From assembly GCF_965278975.1 (NCBI RefSeq), contig NZ_OZ257126.1:2914001-2978000 (forward strand): a stretch of DNA of 64,000 bases. The letters are read 5' to 3'. Of this stretch, positions 10,161-18,629 are shown piece after piece (the stretch's first letter is position 1; each line of letters starts with the position of its first letter). Source of the stretch: Ferrovibrio sp965278975. Its GTDB lineage: Bacteria > Pseudomonadota > Alphaproteobacteria > Ferrovibrionales > Ferrovibrionaceae. The position numbers were made by a program, and so were the translations under genes. The notes beneath the pieces are model-generated. The model ran no database searches, had not been told where the DNA came from, and saw only the letters and a program-made list of their open reading frames with translations.

Positions 10161-11404
10161 GCGCCCAACTCAATACCGCAACCACAGGCTTCGATGTCGA
10201 GCGCATCCGCCAGGATTTCCCGATCCTGGCGCAGAAGGTCTATGGCAAGCCGCTGGTGTTTCTCGATTCCGGCGCCAGCGCGCAGAAGCCGCAGGTGGTG
10301 ATCGATGCCATGAGCAAGGCATTTGCCACGCAATATGCCAATGTGCATCGCGGCATCTACCAGCTCAGCCAGCTTGCCACCGATGCCTATGAAGATGCGC
10401 GTGAGAAAGTCCGCGCCTTCATCAATGCCGGTGATGTGCGTGAAGTCGTATTCACCCGCAATGCCACCGAGGCCGTGAACCTGGTGGCGAATTCCTTCGG
10501 CTATGGTTTGCTGAAAGCCGGCGATGAAGTGCTGATCAGCCATATGGAGCACCACGCCAATATCGTGCCGTGGCAGCTGCTGCGTGACCGCCATGGTATT
10601 GTGCTGAAAGTGGCGCCGGTGCTGGATGATGGCAGCCTGGATATGGCCGGTTTCAAGGCCCTGCTCGGGCCGCGTACCAAGCTGGTTGCCATCGCCCATG
10701 TGTCGAATGTGCTTGGCACGGTCAATCCGGTGGCCGAAATCGTGCGGCTGGCCCATGCGGCTGGTGCCCGTGTGCTGATCGACGGCAGCCAGGCGGTGCA
10801 GCACATGCCCGTGGATGTGCAGGCGCTGGATGCCGATTTCTACGTCTTCACCGGGCATAAGCTTTATGGTCCCACCGGCATCGGCGTGCTCTATGGCAAG
10901 GCCGCGTTGCTGGAAGCCATGCCACCCTGGCAGGGTGGCGGCGACATGATCCTCTCGGTCACCTTCGAGAAGAACGAATGGGCCGAATTGCCGCATAAAT
11001 TCGAGGCTGGCACGCCGGCCTTCATCGAGGCTGTCGGGCTCGGCGCCGCCATCGACTATGTGCAGGCAGTAGGCATTGAGGCCATCGCCGCTCATGAGCA
11101 TGACCTGCTGGTTTATGCCACGGCGAAGCTGAAAGAGATCAACAGCCTGCGCATCATCGGCGAGGCCCCGGAGAAGGGTGCGGTGATTTCCTTCGTGCTT
11201 GAAGGCATCCACGCCCATGATGTCGGCACCATTCTTGATCGCGAGGGCATCGCGGTACGCGTCGGCCAGCATTGCGCCCATCCGCTGATGGATCGTTTCG
11301 GCGTCAATGCCACGGTGCGGGCCAGTTTCGGCATGTACAACACCCGGGCGGAAGTGGATGCGCTTTGCGCCGGGTTGAAGCGGGTGATGGAGATTTTCGG
11401 CTGA
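10157..11404 (+). CDS. sufS: Cysteine desulfurase SufS
   Basis: PLP-dependent enzyme that removes sulfur from cysteine as an enzyme persulfide and delivers it for cluster assembly. The start at 10157 is chosen because its ATG overlaps the sufD stop (ATGA); an in-frame GTG four codons upstream is less likely. 415 residues. The PLP lysine is in TGHKLYGPTG (about Lys235), and the active-site cysteine in GQHCAHPLM (about Cys373), the class-II position. No sufE gene follows in the operon, so the sulfur-transfer partner is either encoded elsewhere or not needed. Confidence 0.97.
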   Translation: MSAQLNTATTGFDVERIRQDFPILAQKVYGKPLVFLDSGASAQKPQVVIDAMSKAFATQYANVHRGIYQLSQLATDAYEDAREKVRAFINAGDVREVVFTRNATEAVNLVANSFGYGLLKAGDEVLISHMEHHANIVPWQLLRDRHGIVLKVAPVLDDGSLDMAGFKALLGPRTKLVAIAHVSNVLGTVNPVAEIVRLAHAAGARVLIDGSQAVQHMPVDVQALDADFYVFTGHKLYGPTGIGVLYGKAALLEAMPPWQGGGDMILSVTFEKNEWAELPHKFEAGTPAFIEAVGLGAAIDYVQAVGIEAIAAHEHDLLVYATAKLKEINSLRIIGEAPEKGAVISFVLEGIHAHDVGTILDREGIAVRVGQHCAHPLMDRFGVNATVRASFGMYNTRAEVDALCAGLKRVMEIFG

Positions 11405-11745
11405 TGGGCGCGAAGGCGAAAAAGCCGGCGGTGGCGCCGGAACAGGTGCGGGACCAGGTGATCGAGGCGTTGAAAACCGTCTACGACCCGGAAATCCCGG
11501 TTAACATTTTTGAATTGGGCCTTATATACAAGGTGGATGTGAACGACGACACCAACGATGTCGCCATCGAGATGACGCTTACCTCACCCAATTGCCCGGC
11601 CGCGCAGTCGATGCCGGGCGAGGTCGAGGTCAAGGCGCGCGAGGTCGAGGGTGTTGGCGAAGTCACGGTGGAGATCGTCTGGGAACCGCCGTGGACGCAA
11701 GAGAATATGTCCGAGGCTGCCCGCCTCGAACTCGGCATGATGTAA
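11404..11745 (+). CDS. sufT: SufT (DUF59/MIP18-family) Fe-S maturation protein
   Basis: A 113-residue MIP18/DUF59 protein, an auxiliary factor in Fe-S protein maturation, particularly under high demand. The family core is visible: VIEALKTVYDPEIPVNIFELGLIY near residues 20-43, then TSPNCPAAQSMPGEV with the conserved cysteine near residue 64, and the conserved VEIVWEPPWTQENM near the end. The ATG overlaps the sufS stop by one base (TGATG). Position between sufS and sufA is usual for alphaproteobacterial suf operons. Confidence 0.92.
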   Translation: MGAKAKKPAVAPEQVRDQVIEALKTVYDPEIPVNIFELGLIYKVDVNDDTNDVAIEMTLTSPNCPAAQSMPGEVEVKAREVEGVGEVTVEIVWEPPWTQENMSEAARLELGMM

Positions 11746-11772
11746 GATTGGGCATGATGTAAGGGTGACGTC

Positions 11773-12168
11773 ATGAGCATGGATACGCAACAGACTGAAG
11801 CGCCGAAGCCAGCGGCGGCCAAACCGCGCCGCGCGCTGCCGCCGCCGGTGACACTGACCGAGGCCGCCGCCGAGCGTGTGCGCTCGTTGATCGCGCGCAG
11901 CGACAAGCCGGTGCTGGGCCTCCGCATCGGGGTCAAGACCAAGGGCTGCTCCGGCATGGCCTACGACGTGACCTATGCCGAGGAGAAAGCCAAGTTCGAC
12001 GAGGAAGTGACCGACAAGGGCGTCACCATCTTCATCGATCCGAAGGCGCAGATGTTCATCTTCGGCACCGAGATCGACTGGGTGGAGGACAAGCTGCAGG
12101 CCGGCTTCGTGTTCCGCAATCCCAACGAAAAGGGCCGCTGCGGCTGCGGCGAGAGCTTCCACGTCTGA
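11773..12168 (+). CDS. sufA: A-type Fe-S carrier SufA
   Basis: A-type carrier that receives clusters from SufBCD and passes them to apoproteins. 131 residues, slightly longer than usual because of an Ala/Pro/Lys N-terminal extension (residues 2-25). The three ligand cysteines are present: TKGCSGMAY near residue 60 and GRCGCGESF at the C terminus. The short stretch between sufT and this gene contains a second copy of GGCATGATGTAAG, the sequence that ends sufT, pointing to a local tandem duplication. A strong terminator follows 25 bp downstream. Confidence 0.94.
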   Translation: MSMDTQQTEAPKPAAAKPRRALPPPVTLTEAAAERVRSLIARSDKPVLGLRIGVKTKGCSGMAYDVTYAEEKAKFDEEVTDKGVTIFIDPKAQMFIFGTEIDWVEDKLQAGFVFRNPNEKGRCGCGESFHV

Positions 12169-12193
12169 CGGCGCTTCGTTAAGTGTAAAATAG

Positions 12194-12223
12194 AAGGCGG
12201 GCAGTATTACTGCCCGCCTTTTT
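12194..12223 (+). terminator. Rho-independent terminator of the suf operon
   Basis: A perfect 9-bp stem, GGCGGGCAG (12196-12204) with CTGCCCGCC (12210-12218), encloses loop TATTA and is followed by TTTTT. Two flanking A-T pairs extend the stem. It marks the boundary between suf and the AT-richer islet. Confidence 0.93.
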
Positions 12224-12260
12224 CAGTCGGTGTGGCTAGAGGCAGGGTTTCTACAACAGG

Positions 12261-12698
12261 CTAACTCTTTGTGTGTGCCAATTCTTTGCGCAGAGCATCA
12301 ATACCGATGGGCGTGAACATAGGTTGAGCGTAAATCCTGCCGTTCGGCAAGTTAGCCAAGCGGATCACCATCAAGCCAAGCTCGATGATTTCCTGGCGAG
12401 GAGTGTTAATTTCGACTCGTTTGTCTACCCACATGTTGGCTCGCAACCAACGATAAAGATTACGAGCATTTTTCATTTCAAGCATCTTTGCCGCCTCATC
12501 CACTGAGATGTAGCCCGTTGCGTGAATAATCTGGTCATATGCTTCTGCCTTAGGCAGGGCGCGAGTCAGCTGGTCTTCGGTCTTCTGCACGCGGTTGGCG
12601 TATCGCAAAAGCAATTCGCGCAACATGCTCGGATCATCAAGGTTGAGGTGATCAGGGTTGCTGTTGACCGTTTCGCCGGCCATATTGTGAGCCGTCAT
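12261..12698 (-). CDS. Phage antirepressor KilAC-domain-like protein
   Basis: A 145-residue protein. Residues about 48-143 match the KilAC domain of phage antirepressors: LPKAEAYDQII, then VDEAAKMLEM with NARNLYRWLR (a helix-turn-helix-like segment), and the typical ending FTPIGIDALRKEL. The first 45 residues (LRELLLRYANRVQKTED) are probably a short coiled coil, replacing the Bro/Ant domain found in full phage antirepressors. In phages these proteins inactivate a repressor or bind DNA. The start has a good Shine-Dalgarno sequence (AGGAG, 8 nt spacing). Base composition is clearly lower in GC than the suf genes, and no other phage gene is present, so this is a remnant or domesticated regulator. 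Confidence 0.75.
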   Translation of the reverse strand: MTAHNMAGETVNSNPDHLNLDDPSMLRELLLRYANRVQKTEDQLTRALPKAEAYDQIIHATGYISVDEAAKMLEMKNARNLYRWLRANMWVDKRVEINTPRQEIIELGLMVIRLANLPNGRIYAQPMFTPIGIDALRKELAHTKS

Positions 12699-12720
12699 TG
12701 GAGGTACTCCTGTGATATCT

Positions 12721-12855
12721 GGCGTTTAAACGCCGGTTATGAGGCCTCTACGGCGGTCCGGCCTGCAAAACTGGCCGCCGTAGAGGTTTCGAATGTAATA
12801 ATAATACGGAGCTGGTATCAAGTCTTGATACACTCCTGTATCAGCGGCGGTGATA
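12721..12855. promoter_or_regulatory. Cluster of four palindromes between divergent islet genes
   Basis: The 222-bp divergent intergenic region holds four inverted repeats. GGCGTTTAAACGCC (12721-12734) is a perfect 14-bp palindrome. A 12-bp arm CCTCTACGGCGG at 12745-12756 pairs perfectly with 12775-12786. GTATCAAGTCTTGATAC (12815-12831) is a perfect 17-bp palindrome. TATCA and TGATA arms lie at 12839-12855 with a 7-bp gap. The last two share TATCA/TGATA half-sites, suggesting repeated binding of one dimeric regulator, possibly the RHH protein encoded just downstream. Confidence 0.6.
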
Positions 12856-12920
12856 AATTTTCGATTTGCCCGTTCTGTTCTGATATGATATGTAACGCCG
12901 CCTGAATCGCGAGGTTTACT

Positions 12921-13382
12921 GTGGCGGTAACGCTTAAAAAGACAGTTCGAAAGTTAGTCACGCTTCCCGCTGACCTTGCAGAGCGTGTGGAAGATTTCCG
13001 TATTACTCGCGGAATCTCTACCGAGTCTGATGCTTTAAAAGTACTAATTGAGGATGGCTTGAAGACAAAAGATAAGCCTTCTGACTTATTTAAGAGATGT
13101 CAGACTGCAACAGCTAGAGGACAAAGTGTGGGGGATATAATAAATTTCTTAACGGCGGATCATCCATTAATTACAAGCACTACGATTGATGCCGACTATT
13201 TGTATATTTACTTGGGAGATAAAGAAGAACAGCAAGAAAGATTCCTATTTAATAAGTCTAGTAAGAAATGGGTTTGGCAAGAATATCAATATGGTGAGTG
13301 GAGAAATATGGTTCCCCTGTCTTCTGAGGGTGCCAAGTTGCGCACGAAGCGAGAGGATTTAGATGAAGATATTCCTTTCTGA
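12921..13382 (+). CDS. Ribbon-helix-helix-like regulator with unknown C-terminal domain
   Basis: A 153-residue protein with a GTG start behind GAGG (6 nt spacing). Residues about 8-46 (RKLVTLPADLAERVEDF, then STESDALKVLIEDGLK) fit a ribbon-helix-helix DNA-binding fold: a short strand followed by two helices. Residues 50-153 are not recognised; they are rich in aromatic and charged residues (KWVWQEYQYGEWRN) and end in an acidic tail (DLDEDIPF). Codon usage is AT-rich and unlike the flanking genes, a sign of horizontal transfer. The palindromes upstream suggest autoregulation. RHH antitoxins are an alternative reading, but no toxin gene follows within the 170 bp before the next gene. Confidence 0.7.
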   Translation: MAVTLKKTVRKLVTLPADLAERVEDFRITRGISTESDALKVLIEDGLKTKDKPSDLFKRCQTATARGQSVGDIINFLTADHPLITSTTIDADYLYIYLGDKEEQQERFLFNKSSKKWVWQEYQYGEWRNMVPLSSEGAKLRTKREDLDEDIPF

Positions 13383-13532
13383 GGGTATCTGAACCTTTCG
13401 CCAGTGTGATTTTGAAAAGAGAGTTTTTAACTGCATAAAATCAGTGGTGTTATTTTCCTAGTAATCTAATATTTTTTTTATGTGCCGTTGTTCAGAAGAG
13501 TAGAGAAGTGGCCCTTGGTTGCGTTCGTGGAT

Positions 13533-13548
13533 TGTTTCACGTGAAGCA
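13533..13548. other. parS-like ParB-binding site
   Basis: TGTTTCACGTGAAGCA differs at one position from the canonical bacterial chromosomal parS (TGTTTCACGTGAAACA). In most bacteria such sites cluster near the replication origin and load ParB for chromosome segregation. It lies in the intergenic stretch between the RHH gene and the end of the membrane glycosyltransferase gene. I saw no second copy in the window. No parA or parB gene is present here. Confidence 0.75.
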
Positions 13549-13555
13549 ATCCCGT

Positions 13556-15221
13556 TTACGATGCCGCCTGCACCTGGGGTGCCGGCTGGCGGCGCTTGTA
13601 GATCACATAGCGGTCGAATTCCATGAGCTGGTCATAATCCTCGAACCGCTTGGCAAAAAGCGGGTTGCGCAGGAAATAGTCGAGATAGTCGAATACCTCG
13701 CCCTGGCAGCGCGGGATGCCGGCCACCTTGTCGACGATCAGCAGTGCCGGCTTCTTCTTGTAGAAATCCTCCGCCACTGAGCGGAACACGAAGGATTCGC
13801 CCCGGCTCATGGCTTCCGGCGGATTGTAGAGCGGGGCGAATTCCGAACAGTCGGCATAGGCGCCCTGCAGCACCCACATGCTTTCAAAGCGCATGGTCAT
13901 GCGGGCACCGGCATAATTCATGATCGGGAAATGCGGATAGATACCGGGCGAAAGCACCAGCACGCGGTTGTTGTACGCCTCCTGCTTGATGATATGCAGC
14001 AGGCGCGGGACTTCCGAGTTGGCGTATTCGAGCTGCTTGAAGAATGGCCGGGTGTGCAGGCCCTCCTGGTAGAAAACCAGCAGCATCAATGCGGCAGCGA
14101 ACAGGCGTGGCCCCTGCTGGCGCGGCTGGCCGCCGACAATGGTGCGGCGCGGCCACACCTGATGATCCATCACATGGGCGATGATCACGGCGGCGAGCAG
14201 CAGGGTGAGCGCCTGGGCCGGCATCGCCTGGTAGGGCCAGCCCTTGCCCTGGGCATAGGCAGAGAATAGCGCGCCAAGGCCGGCGAGCCAGATGACACGT
14301 GCCAGATCCGAGCGGATCGCGAACCAGGCCGGGATGCCGAGCAGCGGCAGGATCACGCTGGGCGGGCCGAGATGCGGGCCGGTGATCAGGTTCAGCCAGT
14401 CGGTGTCGCTGACCACGGAATAGAATTCACGCGCGATCGGCAGTGCGATGGTGAAGTATTCCGGCGTCACGAACAGCGCAAACAGCGCGTGTGCCATGCC
14501 CACCGCCAGCATGCTCCAGGGCACCGGGTCGCGCAGTTCGGCACGCCAGCCGCGCCGCGCCAGTACATAGAGTTCGACCAGCGCGGGGATGGCGATGAAA
14601 TACGGCTTGATGCAGAAGCCGATGCCGGCGAGCAGGGCGGTTGTGAGGCGCAATCGCTGGCTCAAGTCTTCGCCCTGAGCGCGACCCGAGGCGACCAGCA
14701 GATAGGGGATGGCCAGCACCAGCAGGATATGTTCGCGCTGGCCGAAGGTCTGGTTCGGAAACACGATCAGCAAAAACAGCAGCAGCAGCGGCAGCAGGGC
14801 GTCGGCGGTGGCATGGGCCGGGTCCAGGCTGGCGGCCAGCACCCAGCGGCAGGTCATGTAGGAAGCGGCGATGCCGATGGCGAGGCAGACCACCAGCAAG
14901 GTGGTGCCGGGCAGGCCGGTTACTTTCGCCAAAGCTTCCGGCAGCAGATGCAGCACGAAGGTCAGCGGCGTGTTCATGTCGATGGCATCGACATAAAGCT
15001 TGCCACCTTCCAGCCACACCTTGGAGATATAAAGCAGCACCGCTGTGTCATGATTGATCGGCGGGAAGAAGTACCCGACGATCCAGGTGGCGCAGAGCAC
15101 CAGCAGGAAGCCATAGAGCAGGCGCGACCAGTCGAGACGCAGCAGCAGGCTGCGGCTGGGGTCGCGGCGCTCAGCTGCAAGGCTGGGGGGCGGCAGGTCG
15201 GCGGGCTGGATGTGGCTCATG
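13556..15221 (-). CDS. Polytopic membrane protein, GT-C glycosyltransferase-like
   Basis: A 554-residue inner-membrane protein with about ten hydrophobic segments (first near residue 35: LLYGFLLVLCATWIVGYFF) and a soluble C-terminal region of some 170 residues. The first periplasmic loop has the acidic motif INHDTAVLLYISKVWLEGG followed by LYVDAIDMNTPL, the layout of GT-C enzymes that take sugars from polyprenyl-phosphate donors (ArnT/PMT type). The start at 15221 (MSHIQPAD) is the only reasonable ATG; longer frames run into the divergent methyltransferase promoter. It neighbours a DPM1/ArnC-like transferase that would make such a donor. Acceptor unknown. Confidence 0.7.
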
Positions 15222-15311
15222 CTATCGCTACGCCCCCTCCAGGGGGCCGGGACAAATCTACCGGGACTTGGTAAATCATTCACTTCGTTCGGAATCAACG
15301 GGTATCTCGGG

Positions 15312-16046
15312 ATGCAGCGCGATGAATACCGCCGCATGGCGGCGCTGGAAGAGAGCATGTGGTGGTACAGGGCGCTGCATGCCGGCGTATTGCAGCGGCT
15401 GCAACGGCTTGGGCCGGCAGCTGGTTCCCGCCTGCTGGATGCCGGCTGCGGCACCGGGGGGTTTCTTCTCTATCTGAAGCTGTCGGGAATGCCAATTCTA
15501 CCCCAGGGAGTAGAGTATGACGCCGAAGCGGCGGCCCTGGCGCGGGACAAGACCAGCCTGCCGGTGGCGGTCGGGTCGGTTAACGGCCTGGCCTATGCCG
15601 ATGCCAGCTTCGACACCATCGTCTCCAATGACGTGCTGGGCCATGCCGCCGTGGACGAGGCAGCGGCTCTGGCCGAATTCCACCGCTGCCTGGTCCCGGG
15701 TGGCCGGCTGCTGCTCAGCCTGCCGGCCTATGCCTGGATGGCCTCGGGCCATGACCGCCATGTCCACAATGTCCGCCGCTACACTGCCACCGGCGCCCGG
15801 GTGGCGCTGGAACGGGCCGGGTTCCAGGTTGAGGCGGCAGGCTATTGGAACAGCCTGCTGTTTCCTCTAATGCTGCTGCATCGGCTGACCACCGGGCAGG
15901 CACAGCAGGAAAGCGACGTGAAACCATTTCCGCCGCTGCTCGACCGGGTATTCTTCGCCGTCACTGCCCTGGAGCGTGCCCTGGCCCGGCTGGGTCTTGG
16001 CCTGCCCTTCGGCGGATCTGTATGGGTACAAGCGAGAAAGCCATGA
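15312..16046 (+). CDS. SAM-dependent methyltransferase (class I)
   Basis: A 244-residue class-I methyltransferase. The SAM-binding motif I is LLDAGCGTGGFL near residue 38, an acidic residue ending strand 2 is in GVEYD, and the post-II region is SFDTIVSNDVLGHA with LVPGGRLLLSLPAY next. The family includes sugar and small-molecule methylases of glycan clusters. ATG 15312 (MQRDEYRRM) is taken as the start; the Shine-Dalgarno sequence is weak. Its stop overlaps the next ATG (ATGA), so it is co-translated with the glycosyltransferase gene, suggesting that the same lipid-linked sugar is modified. Confidence 0.82.
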   Translation: MQRDEYRRMAALEESMWWYRALHAGVLQRLQRLGPAAGSRLLDAGCGTGGFLLYLKLSGMPILPQGVEYDAEAAALARDKTSLPVAVGSVNGLAYADASFDTIVSNDVLGHAAVDEAAALAEFHRCLVPGGRLLLSLPAYAWMASGHDRHVHNVRRYTATGARVALERAGFQVEAAGYWNSLLFPLMLLHRLTTGQAQQESDVKPFPPLLDRVFFAVTALERALARLGLGLPFGGSVWVQARKP

Positions 16047-17014
16047 ACACGAGTCCCGCGCCGCTCTTTGCCTTGTCCATCGTGGTGCCGGTCTATAACG
16101 GCGCCAACAGTGTGCCGACGCTTGTCGATGCCCTGGCGCGGCTGGAGGTCGAAGGCGGCCTTGAAATCGTGCTGGTCAATGATTGCAGCCCGGATAACTC
16201 CCTCGCCGTCTGCCGCGACCTCTGCAATGCCAACAGCGTTGCGTTGAGCATCGTCAACCTGTCGCGGAATTACGGCGAGCATAATGCGGTGATGGCCGGC
16301 CTGAAGCATGCCCGCGGTGCGCATGTCATCACCATGGATGACGATCTGCAGAACCCGCCCGAGGAAGTGCTGCGGCTGTGGCGCCATACCCGCGATGGCG
16401 GCTTCGACGTGGTCTACACCTATTATGCCGAAAAAAAGCACGAGTCCTGGCGCAATATCGGCAGCCGCTTCACCAACTGGTGCGCCGATTATCTGCTCGA
16501 CAAGCCCAAAGGCCTGTATCTTTCCAGCTTCCGCTGCATGAACGCCTTCCTCATCCGCGCGGTGGGGGATCACGATGGGCCGTTTCCCTATATCGATGGC
16601 CTGATCATGCAGATCACGCAGAATATCGGCCGGCTGCAGGTGGCGCATCTGCCGCGCGCCGAGGGGCGCAGCAACTACACGCTGGCCCGCCTGTTCCGTC
16701 TGTTCCTTTCCATGTTCCTGAATTTCTCGGTGATACCGCTGCGCGTCGGCACCCTGGTCGGGGTGGCGATGGCGGGGCTGGGCGTGCTCGGCTTTGTCGT
16801 TGTGCTGGTGGAGGCGCTGATCTCGGCCGACCGCCCGCAGGGCTGGGCCTCGCTGATGGCCGCCGTGCTGCTGCTGGCCGGCGTGCAGCTCATCATGCTG
16901 GGCCTGGTCGGCGAGTATCTCGGTCGCATGTTCCTGGCGGTGAACAAGCGGCCGCAATTCGTGGTGCGCGACGTGCAGCGTAACGAAAAGGCCGAAGCCG
17001 GAGCACCGCAATGA
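16043..17014 (+). CDS. Family 2 glycosyltransferase, DPM1/ArnC-like
   Basis: A 323-residue GT2 enzyme expected to transfer a nucleotide-activated sugar to polyprenyl phosphate on the cytoplasmic face. The N-terminal Rossmann-like domain starts LSIVVPVYNG near residue 11, with the metal-binding DDD in ITMDDDLQNPP near residue 98. Two C-terminal membrane helices (about residues 230-260 and 268-295) match ArnC/GtrB-type proteins. The ATG overlaps the methyltransferase stop. The next gene encodes an EmrE/ArnE-like helper, a pairing seen in undecaprenyl-phosphate sugar pathways. Confidence 0.88.
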   Translation: MNTSPAPLFALSIVVPVYNGANSVPTLVDALARLEVEGGLEIVLVNDCSPDNSLAVCRDLCNANSVALSIVNLSRNYGEHNAVMAGLKHARGAHVITMDDDLQNPPEEVLRLWRHTRDGGFDVVYTYYAEKKHESWRNIGSRFTNWCADYLLDKPKGLYLSSFRCMNAFLIRAVGDHDGPFPYIDGLIMQITQNIGRLQVAHLPRAEGRSNYTLARLFRLFLSMFLNFSVIPLRVGTLVGVAMAGLGVLGFVVVLVEALISADRPQGWASLMAAVLLLAGVQLIMLGLVGEYLGRMFLAVNKRPQFVVRDVQRNEKAEAGAPQ

Positions 17015-17352
17015 TGCAGTTCTATGTTGTGCTGGCGCTTGGCGTGCTGATCGGCGTGGCCGGTCAGATGCTGCTGAAATCCGGCGCCGATGCCGGCCAG
17101 GAAGGGCTGCTGGCGCAATTCCTGGCGCCGCAATCGATCATCGGTCTCGGGCTCTATTTCCTGGCCGCGCTTTGCTACATGTATGCCCTGCGCAAGCTGC
17201 CGGTATCGGTCGCCTTCCCGATGGTGTCGCTATCCTATGTAGTGGTGGCGCTGGCAGCCTATTGGCTCTACGGCGAGCCGCTCGGCCTGCCCAAGCTGGC
17301 CGGCATCGCGCTGATCTGCGCCGGCGTCATCCTCGTCACGCGCACGGCCTGA
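17011..17352 (+). CDS. Small multidrug resistance/ArnE-like membrane protein
   Basis: A 113-residue protein with four hydrophobic helices, of EmrE/ArnE size and layout. GVAGQMLLKSGAD in the first helix and LPVSVAFPMVSLSYVVVALAAYWLYGEPL in helices 3-4 are typical. In arn-type systems such proteins form the flippase that moves undecaprenyl-phosphate sugar to the periplasm. Its ATG overlaps the preceding glycosyltransferase stop, favouring the flippase reading over drug efflux. The gene ends 17 bp before the convergent aminotransferase. Confidence 0.75.
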   Translation: MMQFYVVLALGVLIGVAGQMLLKSGADAGQEGLLAQFLAPQSIIGLGLYFLAALCYMYALRKLPVSVAFPMVSLSYVVVALAAYWLYGEPLGLPKLAGIALICAGVILVTRTA

Positions 17353-17368
17353 CGCCGATAATCGGCCG

Positions 17369-18490
17369 TCAGACTGATTGTCTGACGGCAGCAATCACGG
17401 CATCCGCCTGGGCGTCGCTGAGCTGCGGGAACATCGGCAGGCTGAGGATAGCCTTGGCCGCTGCCTCGGTGCGGGCAAGACCGCCGACACCCAGCGGCAC
17501 GCGGCCCTGATAGGCCGGTTGCAGGTGGACCGGCACCGGGTAGTGGATCAGTGTGCCGACACCCGCCTTGGCCAAGGTATCGCGCAGGGCGTCGCGGCGG
17601 GCGGCGCCCACATCGATCACATATTGATGGTAGACCGGCTCGGCGCCGGTGCGGGTTGCGGGCAGGCTGATGCCATCCAGATTTTTCAGCCCGGCATCAT
17701 AGCGCGCAGCAATGGCCTGGCGCCGGGCGGTATCGGCCTTCAGCCGTGTCAGCTTCGCCCGCAGGATCGCTGCCTGCAGCGGATCAAGGCGGCTGTTCAT
17801 GCCGGTGATGGCACTGACATAACGCTCGCGCCAGCCATATTCGCGCAATTCCTTGAGCCGCGTCGCCACGGCTGCATCCTCGGTGGTAATGATGCCGCCA
17901 TCGCCGATGGCGCCGAGATTCTTCGTCGGGTAGAGCGAATAGGCGGTGAGCTGGCCCCAATGGCCGATACCGATGCCGCCAAGGCGCGCGCCATGGGCCT
18001 GGCTGCCATCCTCAATGATGGCAAGGCCATGCTTGGCGGCGATTGCCGCGATGGCTGGCATGTCAGCGGCCTGACCATAGAGATGCACTGGCACGATGGC
18101 CTTCGGTTTGGCCGCACCGGCAGGCCAGGCGGCCAGGGTCTTTTCCAGTTGCGCCGGATCGAGGCCGTAATAGGCATCCACATCCAGCAGCACCGGGGTG
18201 GCGCCAACCAGTTCGATGGCCGATACCGTGGCAACGGCGGTATGCGACACGGTGAACACGGCATCGCCCGGACCAAGGCCGAGGGCGCGGAAGGCGAGAA
18301 TCAGGGCATCGGTGCCGCTGGCCACAGCAACGCCCTGTTTGGCGCCAGCATAGGCAGCGAATTCAGCCTCGAAGGCACTCACTTCCTCGCCGAGGATGTA
18401 GCGTCCGCCTTCCAGCACGCGGCGGATCGCGGCATCGATCTCGGCCTGCTGCGCCAGATAGGCGGCCTTCGGGTCGGTCTGCGGAATCAT
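17369..18490 (-). CDS. DegT/DnrJ/EryC1-family sugar aminotransferase
   Basis: A 373-residue PLP enzyme that transaminates a nucleotide-linked keto-sugar. Family marks are GRYILGEEVSAFEAEFA near residue 27, the pocket AVASGTDALILAFRALGLG near 50-68, EDGSQAHGA near 157 and the PLP lysine in SLYPTKNLGAIGDGG near 184. The start at 18490 (MIPQTDP) follows GAGG at about 10 nt; a frame 13 codons longer has no good signal. It faces the GT2/flippase operon and could supply an amino-sugar to it, like ArnB in the arn pathway. Confidence 0.88.
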   Translation of the reverse strand: MIPQTDPKAAYLAQQAEIDAAIRRVLEGGRYILGEEVSAFEAEFAAYAGAKQGVAVASGTDALILAFRALGLGPGDAVFTVSHTAVATVSAIELVGATPVLLDVDAYYGLDPAQLEKTLAAWPAGAAKPKAIVPVHLYGQAADMPAIAAIAAKHGLAIIEDGSQAHGARLGGIGIGHWGQLTAYSLYPTKNLGAIGDGGIITTEDAAVATRLKELREYGWRERYVSAITGMNSRLDPLQAAILRAKLTRLKADTARRQAIAARYDAGLKNLDGISLPATRTGAEPVYHQYVIDVGAARRDALRDTLAKAGVGTLIHYPVPVHLQPAYQGRVPLGVGGLARTEAAAKAILSLPMFPQLSDAQADAVIAAVRQSV

Positions 18491-18629
18491 GATGCTCAAG
18501 CCTCGTTGTTGATGCCGCCATGGCAGCACCGGATTATGCCGAAATCATGGCCTGCAATACCAGGGTTAGCCAGGCCGGGTATATGGCTGGGGCTTGCAAG
18601 AGCAGGGGGCGCCCGGCAAAGTGGCCACC

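Noticed and set aside
12921..13382. Toxin-antitoxin module
   Set aside because: The RHH fold suits an antitoxin, but there is no second small gene in operon with it, and the C-terminal half is too long for a typical antitoxin.
12169..13555. Direct repeats bounding the AT-richer islet
   Set aside because: I compared both edges by eye and saw no convincing target-site or attachment-site duplication.
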